From: Rhizobium sp. NLR16a
GTDB lineage: Bacteria > Pseudomonadota > Alphaproteobacteria > Rhizobiales > Rhizobiaceae
Direction of reading: 5' to 3'
NCBI RefSeq assembly: GCF_017948245.1
Contig: NZ_CP072869.1
Span: 1 to 64,000, forward strand
Length of the DNA: 64,000 nucleotides
Below the pieces are notes generated by a model. That model saw only the letters and a program-made list of their open reading frames with translations, was not told the DNA's origin and did no database searches. Both the position numbers and the translations under genes were made by a program. This document shows positions 9,080 through 17,257 of the stretch, piece by piece (the first letter of the stretch is position 1; each line of letters opens with the position of its first letter).

Positions 9080-10674
9080 TGACCGAAGCCTTCGATTACA
9101 TCGTAGTGGGTGGCGGCTCGGCGGGCTGCGTTCTCGCAGCCCGTTTGTCCGAGGATTCGGACGCGAGGGTCTGCGTCATCGAAGCCGGCGACCAGGATAA
9201 GAACCCGCTCATCCATATGCCCGTTGGCTTCGCCAAGATGACAACCGGCCCGCTTACCTGGGGCCTTGAAACGGTGCCCCAGAAACACGCGATGAACCGT
9301 GTTATTCCCTACGCCCAGGCAAAAGTTCTCGGCGGAGGGTCTTCCATCAACGCCGAAGTCTACACGCGGGGTCATCCGAGCGACTACGACCGCTGGGAGC
9401 AGGAAGGGGCGGAAGGGTGGGGCTTCAGCCAGATACAAAAGTACTTCCTTAGAGCAGAAGGCAACACGGCCTACTCCGGTCCGCTGCACGGCACCGGCGG
9501 TCCGCTCGCCGTTTCCAACATCCCCGACCCCAATGTCATGACCAAGGCCTTTGCGCGAAGCTGCCAGGAATATGGGATGCCCTACAATCCCGACTTCAAC
9601 GGCGATCGGCAGGAAGGGGCGGGAATCTACCAGATCACGACTCGGAACAATCGCCGCTGCTCGGCGGCCGTGGGATATCTCAAACCCGTGCTCCGCCGTC
9701 CGAACCTGACGCTAGTGACGAGAGCGTTAGTGCTGCGGATCGTGTTCGAGGGCAGGCGTGCCGTCGGGATCGAGTATGTCGTCGGCGGCCGGAAAATGCT
9801 GGCGAGAGCGAGTGCCGAGGTGATCGTTACTGCAGGGGCGATAGGGACTCCAAAGCTCCTGCTCCAATCGGGCATCGGTCCGGCTGAACATCTTCGATCG
9901 GTGGGCATCGACGTGGTGCAGGAACTCGGTGGCGTCGGCCAGAATCTAACCGATCACTTCGGCGTCGACATCGTCGCCGAAATCAGGAGCCGCGACAGTC
10001 TGGACAAGTACAATGACTTCTGCTGGATGGCCTGGGCCGGGCTGCAATATGCCCTGTTCAATTCGGGCCCGGTAACATCGAACGTCGTTGAAGGCGGCGC
10101 CTTTTGGTTCGGCGACAAGTCCGAAACGCGACCAGACCTGCAGTTCCACTTCCTTGCAGGCGCCGGAGCGGAGGCCGGCGTTCCATCGGTTCCAAAGGGC
10201 TCTTCAGGAGTTACACTGAACAGCTACGTCCTCAGGCCGAAGTCACGCGGTAGCGTGACACTTCGCTCGTCGGATCCTCGCGATATTCCCCTCGTCGATC
10301 CAAACTTCCTATCGGATCCCGATGACTTGAGGATCGCGGTCGAGGGCGTCAAGATCAGTTGTGAGATCATGCGTCAGCCGTCGCTGCAGAAGTACGTGAA
10401 GACTTTGCACTTCCCCGATGCGAACGTCAGGACGCAGTCCGAATTTGAGGACTATGCCCGCCGATTTGGGAGGACGTCCTATCATCCGACCTGTACCTGC
10501 AGGATGGGGACCGATCCAATGTCCGTCGTCGATCCGAGACTTCGGATCCATGGCCTCGAAGGGATTCGCATCTGCGACAGCTCGGCGATGCCGTCGCTTG
10601 TCGGATCCAACACTAACGCGCCTACGATCATGATTGCCGAGCATGCCTCAGATCTCATCAGGGGGAATCGTTAG
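9079..10674 (+). CDS. GMC-family FAD-dependent alcohol dehydrogenase 1
   Basis: A 531-residue glucose-methanol-choline oxidoreductase, choline-dehydrogenase/AlkJ-like. FAD binding: VVGGGSAG at residues 10-16. GMC signatures: AKVLGGGSSINAEVYTRG near residue 80 and GAIGTPKLLLQSGIGP near residue 255. The C-terminal catalytic His is in SYHPTCTCRMG and the second conserved Asn in SNTNAPT. The frame is open further upstream, but ATG 9079 overlaps the ALDH stop and is the natural start. It has no signal peptide; such enzymes usually pass electrons to quinone. A paralogue is at 18363-20015 in the same regulon. Confidence 0.9.
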   Translation: MTEAFDYIVVGGGSAGCVLAARLSEDSDARVCVIEAGDQDKNPLIHMPVGFAKMTTGPLTWGLETVPQKHAMNRVIPYAQAKVLGGGSSINAEVYTRGHPSDYDRWEQEGAEGWGFSQIQKYFLRAEGNTAYSGPLHGTGGPLAVSNIPDPNVMTKAFARSCQEYGMPYNPDFNGDRQEGAGIYQITTRNNRRCSAAVGYLKPVLRRPNLTLVTRALVLRIVFEGRRAVGIEYVVGGRKMLARASAEVIVTAGAIGTPKLLLQSGIGPAEHLRSVGIDVVQELGGVGQNLTDHFGVDIVAEIRSRDSLDKYNDFCWMAWAGLQYALFNSGPVTSNVVEGGAFWFGDKSETRPDLQFHFLAGAGAEAGVPSVPKGSSGVTLNSYVLRPKSRGSVTLRSSDPRDIPLVDPNFLSDPDDLRIAVEGVKISCEIMRQPSLQKYVKTLHFPDANVRTQSEFEDYARRFGRTSYHPTCTCRMGTDPMSVVDPRLRIHGLEGIRICDSSAMPSLVGSNTNAPTIMIAEHASDLIRGNR

Positions 10675-10693
10675 TCGATCTTGCTTCAACTTT

Positions 10694-10718
10694 CCTCCGA
10701 CCCGAGACGGGCCGGAGG
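10694..10718 (+). terminator. hairpin after the first operon
   Basis: CCTCCG-A-CCCG pairs with CGGG-C-CGGAGG around an AGA loop, 20 bases after the GMC stop. There is no clean T-run after it, so termination may be partial or Rho-assisted. Confidence 0.45.
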
Positions 10719-11030
10719 GGACCATTTACCTTTCGGTTGCGATCAATCGAACGCGAAGTCGAAGACGTGGTCTAGATGCGGCCCTCGAACAGGCCCATGG
10801 CCTTTGCGGGTTTCGTAGCGCGCGCAGGAGTCGAGTGCGAGCCAGGGCCTCGCGGCTCTCGTACGGCACCCTCGTTGCGATAAAGGTCGCAGAGAACGCG
10901 CAATTTCTCTACGCCGGCGAATGCCGGCCACATGGGATCAGTTCCTGCGCCGCGAAAGACCGGCTACAGTCGCAATTTGAAAACAAAATTTGAATGGTCC
11001 AATGATGTGAGATGGTGAATCCGGCGAGTG
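10719..11030. other. intergenic region between convergent units
   Basis: About 310 bases between the GMC gene and the convergent aldo/keto reductase. Short open frames occur on both strands, including a 62-codon minus frame, but none has a ribosome site or a recognisable product. I see no repeat or RNA gene. Confidence 0.5.
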
Positions 11031-11864
11031 CTATGATGGAGAGGGGCCGTCCCACTGCGGCGCCCACGGCACCTTCTGCTTGTCGACGCATCGGAAATTG
11101 GTCTTGTTGAGGGCATCAATCAAACGCATGTCGACACTGGTCAGAGTGAAGTCCATGACGTCAAAGTTGGAGCGCATATTCTCCGGCTTTGTAGACATGG
11201 TGTTGATCGCAACGCCCTTCTGAAGGATCCAGCGCAGCGCTACCTGTGCGGCTGTCTTCCCGTAAGATTTGCCGATCCGTTCGAACTCCGGGTAGCGAAA
11301 CACCTCGCCCCTTGCGACTGAACAGAACGACGAGAGCGGAACTCCGCACTGATAGGACGCCTCAAGCAGGATCGACTGGTCGAGCAGGGGGTGGAACTCC
11401 ACCTGATTGATTGCGACCTCGCCTTCGAGAAGGGACTGTGCCTCCTTCATCATGCCGGACGTGAAGTTAGATACGCCGATCTCGGAAGCCAGACCCTTGC
11501 GCTTCGCGTCCCGCAGGAGCCGCAGCGCGTTCTTGTTGTCACCGGACGGATCTGGCCAATGAAGCAGCAGTAGATTCACCTGCGACATCCCGAGAGCCTC
11601 CAGACTAGTCTCAACGGAGTGTATGAAGCGGTCCTCGCCGTAGTTGTCGGGATGTACCTTCGTTGTAACGAGGAGATCGCTCGTGGCGACCTTCGCATGT
11701 CTGATTGCCTCGCCCAGGTCAGCCTCGTTGCCATACATCTGGGCAGTGTCAAAGGATCGATAGCCGACGTGGTATGCAACGGCAAAAGCCCGCCTCAAAT
11801 CCTCTCCGGTTAAGGGGTAGGTTCCAAACGCACGCTCGTATCCGGGCCGAAAACAAATCGACAT
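11031..11864 (-). CDS. aldo/keto reductase 1
   Basis: A 277-residue NAD(P)H oxidoreductase of the AKR superfamily (2,5-diketogluconate reductase-like). The catalytic tetrad is visible: Asp in YRSFDTAQ, Tyr in QMYGNE, Lys in VTTKVHPD, His in LLLHWPDP. Start choice: a frame opens at 11879, but ATG 11864 has AGGGAAAGAGAG upstream. The N-terminus is short and lacks the usual first beta-hairpin consensus. It diverges from the CoA-transferase operon with operator-like site 2 between them, so both are probably under the same repressor. It would reduce a carbonyl intermediate, or oxidise in reverse. Confidence 0.87.
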   Translation of the reverse strand: MSICFRPGYERAFGTYPLTGEDLRRAFAVAYHVGYRSFDTAQMYGNEADLGEAIRHAKVATSDLLVTTKVHPDNYGEDRFIHSVETSLEALGMSQVNLLLLHWPDPSGDNKNALRLLRDAKRKGLASEIGVSNFTSGMMKEAQSLLEGEVAINQVEFHPLLDQSILLEASYQCGVPLSSFCSVARGEVFRYPEFERIGKSYGKTAAQVALRWILQKGVAINTMSTKPENMRSNFDVMDFTLTSVDMRLIDALNKTNFRCVDKQKVPWAPQWDGPSPS

Positions 11865-11949
11865 CTCTCTTTCCCTCATTTGAAAACTCGAAAAAAATTT
11901 CTGAACTTCTGGGTTCGTGAAATCAGCCTGAACACGTTATTTTTCAAGC

Positions 11950-11993
11950 TTGCTCTTCTAATCTCGACCTCCTATAACGCACTAACCAGTTAC
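11950..11993 (+). promoter_or_regulatory. promoter with operator-like site 2
   Basis: TTGCTC (11950-11955), a 17-base spacer and TATAAC (11973-11978) form a good sigma-70-type promoter for the CoA-transferase operon. The operator-like 16-mer CGCACTAACCAGTTAC (11978-11993) begins at the last base of the -10. It is the exact reverse complement of site 1. A repressor bound here would block the plus-strand promoter and could also influence the divergent reductase gene. Confidence 0.65.
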
Positions 11994-12016
11994 TTGCAAC
12001 GGCAGGGAGGAAGCCT

Positions 12017-13606
12017 ATGTCGAAAGTGAAGAATGCCGCCGAGGTCGCGACCCTGATCAAAAACGGGGCGATTGTTGCCGTGAACTCGTCGAGCGGGCTC
12101 TGCTGCCCGGATGCCGTGCTGGCGGCCATCGGCCAGCGCTATCGGATCGAAGGCGCGCCGCGTGGTCTCACGACCATTCACCCGATTGCCGCCGGCGACA
12201 TGTTCGGGACGAAGGGTGTCGATCATCTCGCCCAGCCTGGCCTCATCAGAAAGATCATCGGCGGTTCCTACCCGTGCGGACCTTCCTCGGCGGAACCTCC
12301 ACTCATCTGGCAGATGCTCGGCCGCAACGAAATTGCCGCCTACAACGTCCCGAGCGGCGTTCTGTTCGACATTCTGCGGGAGGGCGCCGCGCTGCGTCCC
12401 GGCGTGCTGACCAAGGTCGGGATGGAGACATTCGTAGATCCGGAACAGGAAGGCTGCGCGATGAATGACGCGGCGAAGGGCGAGCCGATCGTGTTTCGAC
12501 AGAATTTTGCCGGAGAGGACTGGCTCTATTTCCCGTCAATCCGGCCCGACGTGGCAATCATCCGCGCGAGCACTGCCGATGAACGCGGCAACCTGACCTT
12601 CGAGCACGAAGGCGCGTACCTCGGCGCGATGGAACTGGCGCTGGCTGGGCACAACAGTGGCGGCATCGTTATCGCGCAGGTCAAGCGCATTGCGAAGTCA
12701 GGGACGCTCAAGCCCCACGACGTTCGCGTGCCAGGCATTCTTGTGGACTATATCGTAGAGGCGCCGGAACAACTTCAGACCACTGCCACACCCTACGATC
12801 CTGCAATTTCGGGCGAGCTCTTCCGTCCCCTGGACAGCTTCCGTCTTCCTGAGTTCGACGTAGCGAAGGTGATTGCCCGCCGTGTCGCCCGCGAACTGCA
12901 GCCCGGCTGGGCAGTCAATATCGGCTTCGGCATTTCAGCCAACGTGCCGCGCATTCTGCTTGAAGAAGGGCGGCACGGGGACGTCACCTGGGTCATCGAG
13001 CAGGGCGCCGTGGGCGGGATACCGTTGCTTGATTTCAAGTTCGGCTGCTCGTCGAACGCAGAAGCCTTCGTCGCCTCACCGCACCAGTTCGCCTACTTTC
13101 AGGCTGCTGGGTTCGACGCCTCGCTGCTTTCGTTCCTGCAAATCGATAAGGACGGCTCTGTCAACGTTTCCAAGCTTACGGCTCGTCCCCATGTCACCGC
13201 GGGAGCTGGTGGCTTCGTCGACATTACTTCACGAGCACGTAAAATCGTTTTTTCCGGGTATTTCAACGCTGCGGCGAAGCTGTCCATCGCCGATGGCAAG
13301 CTCGTTGTTGAGCGCGAGGGTAAGATCGCGAAGATCGTCGACAAGGTCGAGCAGGTCTCATTCTCCGGGAAACGTGCCGTCGCGCAGGGTCAGGACGTCA
13401 CCTACGTCACCGAACGGTGCGTGATGAAGCTTATGCCAGAGGGCCTCATGGTGACCGAGATAGCTCCGGGCGTCGATCTGCAGGCCCACATTCTCGACCA
13501 GGCGCAGACTCCACTTCTCATCTCGTCGGATCTCAAGGTCATGGACAGCGCGCTGTTCCAGCCGGGCTCGGAATCCGAGGGGCAGCAGAAGCGAGACGCC
13601 GCATGA
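12017..13606 (+). CDS. acyl-CoA : carboxylate CoA-transferase (fused alpha-beta, YdiF-like)
   Basis: A 529-residue family I CoA-transferase with both halves fused in one chain, as in acetate CoA-transferase YdiF and propionate CoA-transferase. The first half shows NGAIVAVNSSSGLCCPDAVL near residue 18; the second shows GFGISANVPRILLEEG near residue 300, and WVIEQGAVGG carries the Glu expected to form the covalent CoA-glutamyl intermediate. GGGAGGA precedes ATG 12017. It would charge an organic acid with CoA, feeding the enoyl-CoA hydratase that overlaps its 3' end and the acyl-CoA dehydrogenase at 26262. Confidence 0.88.
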   Translation: MSKVKNAAEVATLIKNGAIVAVNSSSGLCCPDAVLAAIGQRYRIEGAPRGLTTIHPIAAGDMFGTKGVDHLAQPGLIRKIIGGSYPCGPSSAEPPLIWQMLGRNEIAAYNVPSGVLFDILREGAALRPGVLTKVGMETFVDPEQEGCAMNDAAKGEPIVFRQNFAGEDWLYFPSIRPDVAIIRASTADERGNLTFEHEGAYLGAMELALAGHNSGGIVIAQVKRIAKSGTLKPHDVRVPGILVDYIVEAPEQLQTTATPYDPAISGELFRPLDSFRLPEFDVAKVIARRVARELQPGWAVNIGFGISANVPRILLEEGRHGDVTWVIEQGAVGGIPLLDFKFGCSSNAEAFVASPHQFAYFQAAGFDASLLSFLQIDKDGSVNVSKLTARPHVTAGAGGFVDITSRARKIVFSGYFNAAAKLSIADGKLVVEREGKIAKIVDKVEQVSFSGKRAVAQGQDVTYVTERCVMKLMPEGLMVTEIAPGVDLQAHILDQAQTPLLISSDLKVMDSALFQPGSESEGQQKRDAA

Positions 13607-14388
13607 GCGAAAACGAGCCGAGGGTTGTCTTAACTTTCGACGGCGACGTCGCGCATATGAGGCTGCAGCACAAGGAAAGTCTCAACGCCATCGACGCCGA
13701 GGCAGTCGAGCAAATCTATGACGCGTGCCGAGTGATCGAAACGCGCGAGCCCATCCGCGCACTCGTGATAACTGGTGATGGCGAAAAGACGTTTTCAGCT
13801 GGCGGCGACATCAATGCGTGGGGCGGCCTCACGCCTCAGGCCTTCGGCCGCCAATGGATCCGTCGGGGACACGATGCATTCGACGCGGTCGCTCGGCTGC
13901 GCGTTCCGGTAATCGCCGTGCTGAATGGACATACGTTTGGCGGAGGTCTGGAACTGGCCGCAGCGGCCGATCTTCGCATCGCCGAGCAGCACATCAAGCT
14001 CGGGCTTCCGGAAGCCGGGCTCGGAGTGATTCCAGGCTGGTCCGGGACGCAGCGTGCGGTGCGTCGGTTCGGGCCATCAGTCATCCGTCGCATGGCACTT
14101 TTCGGCGAAGTGCTGAACGCCGATCAGGCTCTCGCGGCTGGCATCGTCGATATCGTCGTTCCCAGAGGTGAGGGAATATCGAAGGCGAGCGAGGTCGTCA
14201 CGACCTTGCGGTCCCGTGCACCGCTTGCCACCGAAGTCGTCAAGATGCTCATCAACGTGGCGGAGGGAGAGGAGAGTTCTCGCGTCCTTGACACGGTTGC
14301 AGCGATGAGCGTCGCGTTTACAGACGATCTCGCAGAAGGCGTCGCGGCCTTCAGAAAGAAGCGAAAGCCGAACTTCAAGGGTTCCTGA
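13603..14388 (+). CDS. enoyl-CoA hydratase/isomerase family protein
   Basis: A 261-residue crotonase-fold protein. ATG 13603 overlaps the CoA-transferase stop by four bases; a longer frame back to 13417 lies inside that gene. Oxyanion-hole elements are present (FSAGGDINAWG near residue 66 and GGGLELAAAADLRIA near residue 112), and a catalytic-type Glu lies in GLPEAGLGVIPG near residue 135. The family covers hydration, isomerisation, hydrolysis and C-C cleavage of CoA thioesters, so the exact reaction is open. Translational coupling implies it acts on the product of the CoA-transferase. Confidence 0.88.
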   Translation: MSENEPRVVLTFDGDVAHMRLQHKESLNAIDAEAVEQIYDACRVIETREPIRALVITGDGEKTFSAGGDINAWGGLTPQAFGRQWIRRGHDAFDAVARLRVPVIAVLNGHTFGGGLELAAAADLRIAEQHIKLGLPEAGLGVIPGWSGTQRAVRRFGPSVIRRMALFGEVLNADQALAAGIVDIVVPRGEGISKASEVVTTLRSRAPLATEVVKMLINVAEGEESSRVLDTVAAMSVAFTDDLAEGVAAFRKKRKPNFKGS

Positions 14389-14389
14389 C

Positions 14390-15652
14390 ATGCCTCCCGA
14401 TCAACGTTTCTTTCTGACGTCCCTCTTCGATGCCGCAGTGGCAGCTGCCGATCCGGAGAAGGCCATACTCGATTTCCTTCCGCAAAAACCCAAGGGCAGG
14501 ACGGTGGTCGTCGGAGCCGGGAAGGGCGCCGCGCAGCTTGCCAGCGCCTTTGAAAAAAATTGGGATGCACCTCTCGAGGGCGTGGTGGTGACCCGCTACG
14601 GTTACGGGGCGTCTTGCGAACGGATCAAAGTTCTGGAGGCGTCGCATCCGTTCCCAGACGCCGCGGGGTTGGAAGCGTCGGAAGAAATCCTGAGGAGCGT
14701 GTCCGGCCTTTCAGAGGACGATCTGGTGGTTGCGCTCATGTGCGGCGGCGGATCCGCGCTGCTGCCAGCTCCGCCGAGTGGACTTACACTCAACGACGAG
14801 ATCGCGCTCAATCGGGCGCTTCTGGCTTCAGGCGCGCCGATCGGCGCGATGAACTCGATACGAAAGCATATGTCTCGCATCAAGGGCGGGAGGCTGGCCT
14901 TTGCTGCGGGGCCTGCGAGGGTCGTCTCACTCGTGGTTTCGGACATCCCGGGCGACAACCCGGCGTTCGTAGCTTCGGGCCCGACCATTCCGGATGCATC
15001 CACGCAACAGGACGCTCTGGCCGCGATCAAGCGGCATCGCATCGAATTGCCCGTTCGGATCCTGAACTTCTTGCGGAGCGATGCGGCCAAGGCCCCGAGT
15101 CCAGACGACAACGCGTTTTCCAGAAATACAGTTCACGTCATCGCGTCGGCGAGACGATCGCTTGAAGCCGCTGCGCGCGTGGCCGATAGCCATGGAGTTC
15201 GCGCGGTCATCCTTTCCGACGCTATGGAAGGTGAGGCCAGGGAGGCTGGGAAATTCCACGCAGCGCTCGCCCGGGAGATCGCGACGCGAAGCCGACCTTT
15301 CGAGCGGCCCGTAGTCCTGCTGTCGGGAGGAGAGACGACTGTCACGCTGTTCGGGAACGGCAAGGGTGGCCGCAACACTGAATTCCTGTTGTCAGCCGCT
15401 CTGGCCCTCGATGGTCTCGACGGTGTCCAAGCGATAGCCGCGGATACCGACGGAATCGACGGCAGCGAAGAGAACGCGGGGGCGTTCGCGGACGGAACGA
15501 CTGCCGGAAGGATTCGAGCGATGGGCGAGGATCCGGATATGCTGCTGGCGAACAATGATGCCTGGACGGCTTTCGCGATGATTGACGATCTCTTCTCTCC
15601 CGGACCAACGGGCACGAACGTCAACGATTTCCGGGCGATCCTCATAGTGTAG
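14390..15652 (+). CDS. glycerate 2-kinase (MOFRL/GckA family)
   Basis: A 420-residue protein of the DUF4147-MOFRL glycerate kinase family (GckA, TtuD). Signatures: VVGAGKGAAQLA near residue 41, MCGGGSALLPAP near residue 120, VVSDIPGDNPAFVASGPT near residue 180, and a C-terminal MOFRL domain with ADTDGIDGSEENAGAFAD. The expected reaction is ATP-dependent phosphorylation of D-glycerate to 2-phosphoglycerate, routing a C3 fragment into lower glycolysis. It begins one base after the hydratase stop. This supports a pathway in which the substrate is split into a C3 acid plus a CoA-linked piece (inference). Its own terminator downstream is interrupted by an IS element. Confidence 0.9.
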   Translation: MPPDQRFFLTSLFDAAVAAADPEKAILDFLPQKPKGRTVVVGAGKGAAQLASAFEKNWDAPLEGVVVTRYGYGASCERIKVLEASHPFPDAAGLEASEEILRSVSGLSEDDLVVALMCGGGSALLPAPPSGLTLNDEIALNRALLASGAPIGAMNSIRKHMSRIKGGRLAFAAGPARVVSLVVSDIPGDNPAFVASGPTIPDASTQQDALAAIKRHRIELPVRILNFLRSDAAKAPSPDDNAFSRNTVHVIASARRSLEAAARVADSHGVRAVILSDAMEGEAREAGKFHAALAREIATRSRPFERPVVLLSGGETTVTLFGNGKGGRNTEFLLSAALALDGLDGVQAIAADTDGIDGSEENAGAFADGTTAGRIRAMGEDPDMLLANNDAWTAFAMIDDLFSPGPTGTNVNDFRAILIV

Positions 15653-15665
15653 CGCGAAGGGAAAA

Positions 15666-15684
15666 AGCCGGGAGCATCCCGGCC
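15666..15684. terminator. stem-loop terminator copy and left target duplication of the IS1182 element
   Basis: The 17-base palindrome GCCGGGAGCATCCCGGC (15667-15683), preceded by a run of A, is a two-directional intrinsic terminator between the glycerate kinase and the convergent aldo/keto reductase. With its flanking A and C it forms a 19-base segment repeated exactly at 17213-17231, on the other side of the insertion element. Confidence 0.8.
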
Positions 15685-15788
15685 CAGACTGCTGACAAAC
15701 CCGTCGATTTTTTCGGCGGGTTTTGCTTTTTTGGCGATTGGATTCTTTGCCGGTCGTGTTGGCGGAGGGCGAAGAAGGAGGTTTCGGC

Positions 15789-17174
15789 TTACGCCGTGGC
15801 CGGTTTTGGTGCTTTTGTCAGGGCCATTGCGATCTTCTTGATGTTTTGGGCGGCCGCAGCCAACAGGCACTGGCATGCGACGCGGGTGCGACTTCGGAAG
15901 CGGGCATAGCGATGCCCGTGAAGCTGCTTGGCATCGGCAAATGATCGCTCGACCGTCTCCTTGCGGCGCTTGTAGATTGCCTTGCCCCAAGGGGTCAGGC
16001 GGTTGGCGTCGGTGCGCTGGCGGGCATCGGCCCAGATATGGCGGGTTATGGTGCGTGTCGCCGTGGCGTTGTTGGTGCAGGAGGCCAGCAACGGACAATC
16101 GCAGCAGATGGCAGGATCCGAACGATAGTGGCGATAACCGTTGCGGTCGGTGGTGGCATAGGCGAGCAGTTGGCCTTCGGGGCATCGGTAACCGCCTGTC
16201 TCGGGCTCATAGTCGAATTTCGACTTGCGCATCATGCCGGCTCTGGGCGGGGTCGGGTTGCGATAGCCGGTGACACCGAGGATGGTGCGGTCCTCAAGAC
16301 CCTTGGCGATGCCGGATGTCGCATAGCCGGCATCCAGCCCGACAGCACCGACCTCGAAGCCGAACCGCTCACGCTGGCGGTCCAGCCGCTCGAGATAGAC
16401 GATACTGTCATGCACATTGGCGGGCGTGACATGGGTATCGGTGATGATCGCAAGTTTGCCATCCACCGTGCGGTGATCGAGGTAGAAGAAGCCCTTCGGC
16501 TTGCCGTCGCGCACCATGTAGCCGCTGTCGGGATCGGTGCGCGACACCTTGGTTTCCTTCACCTGCGGCTCGCGCTCCTTTTCCTTCAAGGGCTTCTGGC
16601 CGTGGAGTGCTCGCTCAGCCTCAATCGCCCGGTCGAGATCGGCCCAGTAATCGGAGCGCGACTTTTCGATCATCGCAAGATCATACTTGCCCTTGTTGGC
16701 ATTCGCCTTCAGATGCGTTGAATCCGTATAAAGCACCGTGCCATCCACCAGGCCATGACGGATCGCCTGCTCGACGATGTGGTCAAAAATGTCCTGCGCC
16801 ACGCGCGTGTCGTTGAAGCGCCGGCGGCGGTTCTGCGACAGCGTCGAGGCGTCAAACACACCATCCGTCAGCTTCATCTGCAGAAACCAGCGATAGGCGA
16901 CGTTGACCTCGATCTCGCGCACCAGCTGACGCTCCGAGCGGATGCCGAACAGGTAGCCAATGAACAGCGCCTTGAACATCAAGGTCGGATCGAGCGGTGG
17001 GCGGCCGTTGTCGGCGCAATAAAGCCCCGCAACACGATCGTGGATGAAGGAAAAGTCGATCACCGCGTCGATCTTGCGAAGCAGGTGATCCTTCGGCACC
17101 AGACTGTCGAGCGTCACCATCTCAAGAGCGGTCTGGGTGGGGGCAGGTTTCTTCAACATGTCCCAGTGAATCAT
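15789..17174 (-). CDS. IS1182-family transposase
   Basis: A 461-residue DDE transposase with an N-terminal DUF772-type domain (DPTLMFKALFIGYLFGIRSE, residues about 62-81) and a DDE_Tnp_1-like core: LYTDSTHLKANANKGKYD, then VGLDAGYATSGIAKGLEDR, then RRKETVERSFADAKQLHGHRYAR near the end. This is the IS1182 arrangement. The first ATG (17174) directly abuts a perfect hairpin and has no room for a ribosome site; ATG 17159 is an alternative start. No frameshift is visible, so it is probably active. Confidence 0.92.
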   Translation of the reverse strand: MIHWDMLKKPAPTQTALEMVTLDSLVPKDHLLRKIDAVIDFSFIHDRVAGLYCADNGRPPLDPTLMFKALFIGYLFGIRSERQLVREIEVNVAYRWFLQMKLTDGVFDASTLSQNRRRRFNDTRVAQDIFDHIVEQAIRHGLVDGTVLYTDSTHLKANANKGKYDLAMIEKSRSDYWADLDRAIEAERALHGQKPLKEKEREPQVKETKVSRTDPDSGYMVRDGKPKGFFYLDHRTVDGKLAIITDTHVTPANVHDSIVYLERLDRQRERFGFEVGAVGLDAGYATSGIAKGLEDRTILGVTGYRNPTPPRAGMMRKSKFDYEPETGGYRCPEGQLLAYATTDRNGYRHYRSDPAICCDCPLLASCTNNATATRTITRHIWADARQRTDANRLTPWGKAIYKRRKETVERSFADAKQLHGHRYARFRSRTRVACQCLLAAAAQNIKKIAMALTKAPKPATA

Positions 17175-17200
17175 AAACCCCTGGACGGTGCCAGGGGTTT
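17175..17200. terminator. perfect hairpin at the transposase 5' end
   Basis: AAACCCCTGG, loop ACGGTG, CCAGGGGTTT: a 10-base perfect stem inside the right end of the IS, touching the transposase start. Such structures in IS ends commonly stop or sequester read-through transcription from outside and so limit transposase expression; that role is inferred here. Confidence 0.6.
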
Positions 17201-17212
17201 GTCAGCAGTCTG

Positions 17213-17231
17213 AGCCGGGAGCATCCCGGCC
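17213..17231. repeat. right target-site duplication (19 bp)
   Basis: AGCCGGGAGCATCCCGGCC, identical to 15666-15684. Joining the two flanks without the element restores one terminator between the glycerate kinase and aldo/keto reductase 2. Confidence 0.85.
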
Positions 17232-17257
17232 TTCATCGTCTTCGACCGGTCGTCAAG

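Larger units (their letters stand above)
15685..17212 (-). mobile_element. intact IS1182-family insertion sequence
   Basis: A 1528-base element bounded by perfect 18-base terminal inverted repeats, CAGACTGCTGACAAACCC at the left and its reverse complement at the right (ending at 17212). It carries one transposase gene. The 19 bases directly outside are identical on both sides, which fits a target-site duplication of the terminator hairpin. Perfect repeats, matching flanks and an uninterrupted transposase indicate recent insertion. Imperfect AAACCCG/CGGGTTT stems lie at the inner left end (15696-15727) and a perfect stem at the right (17175-17200). Confidence 0.9.
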
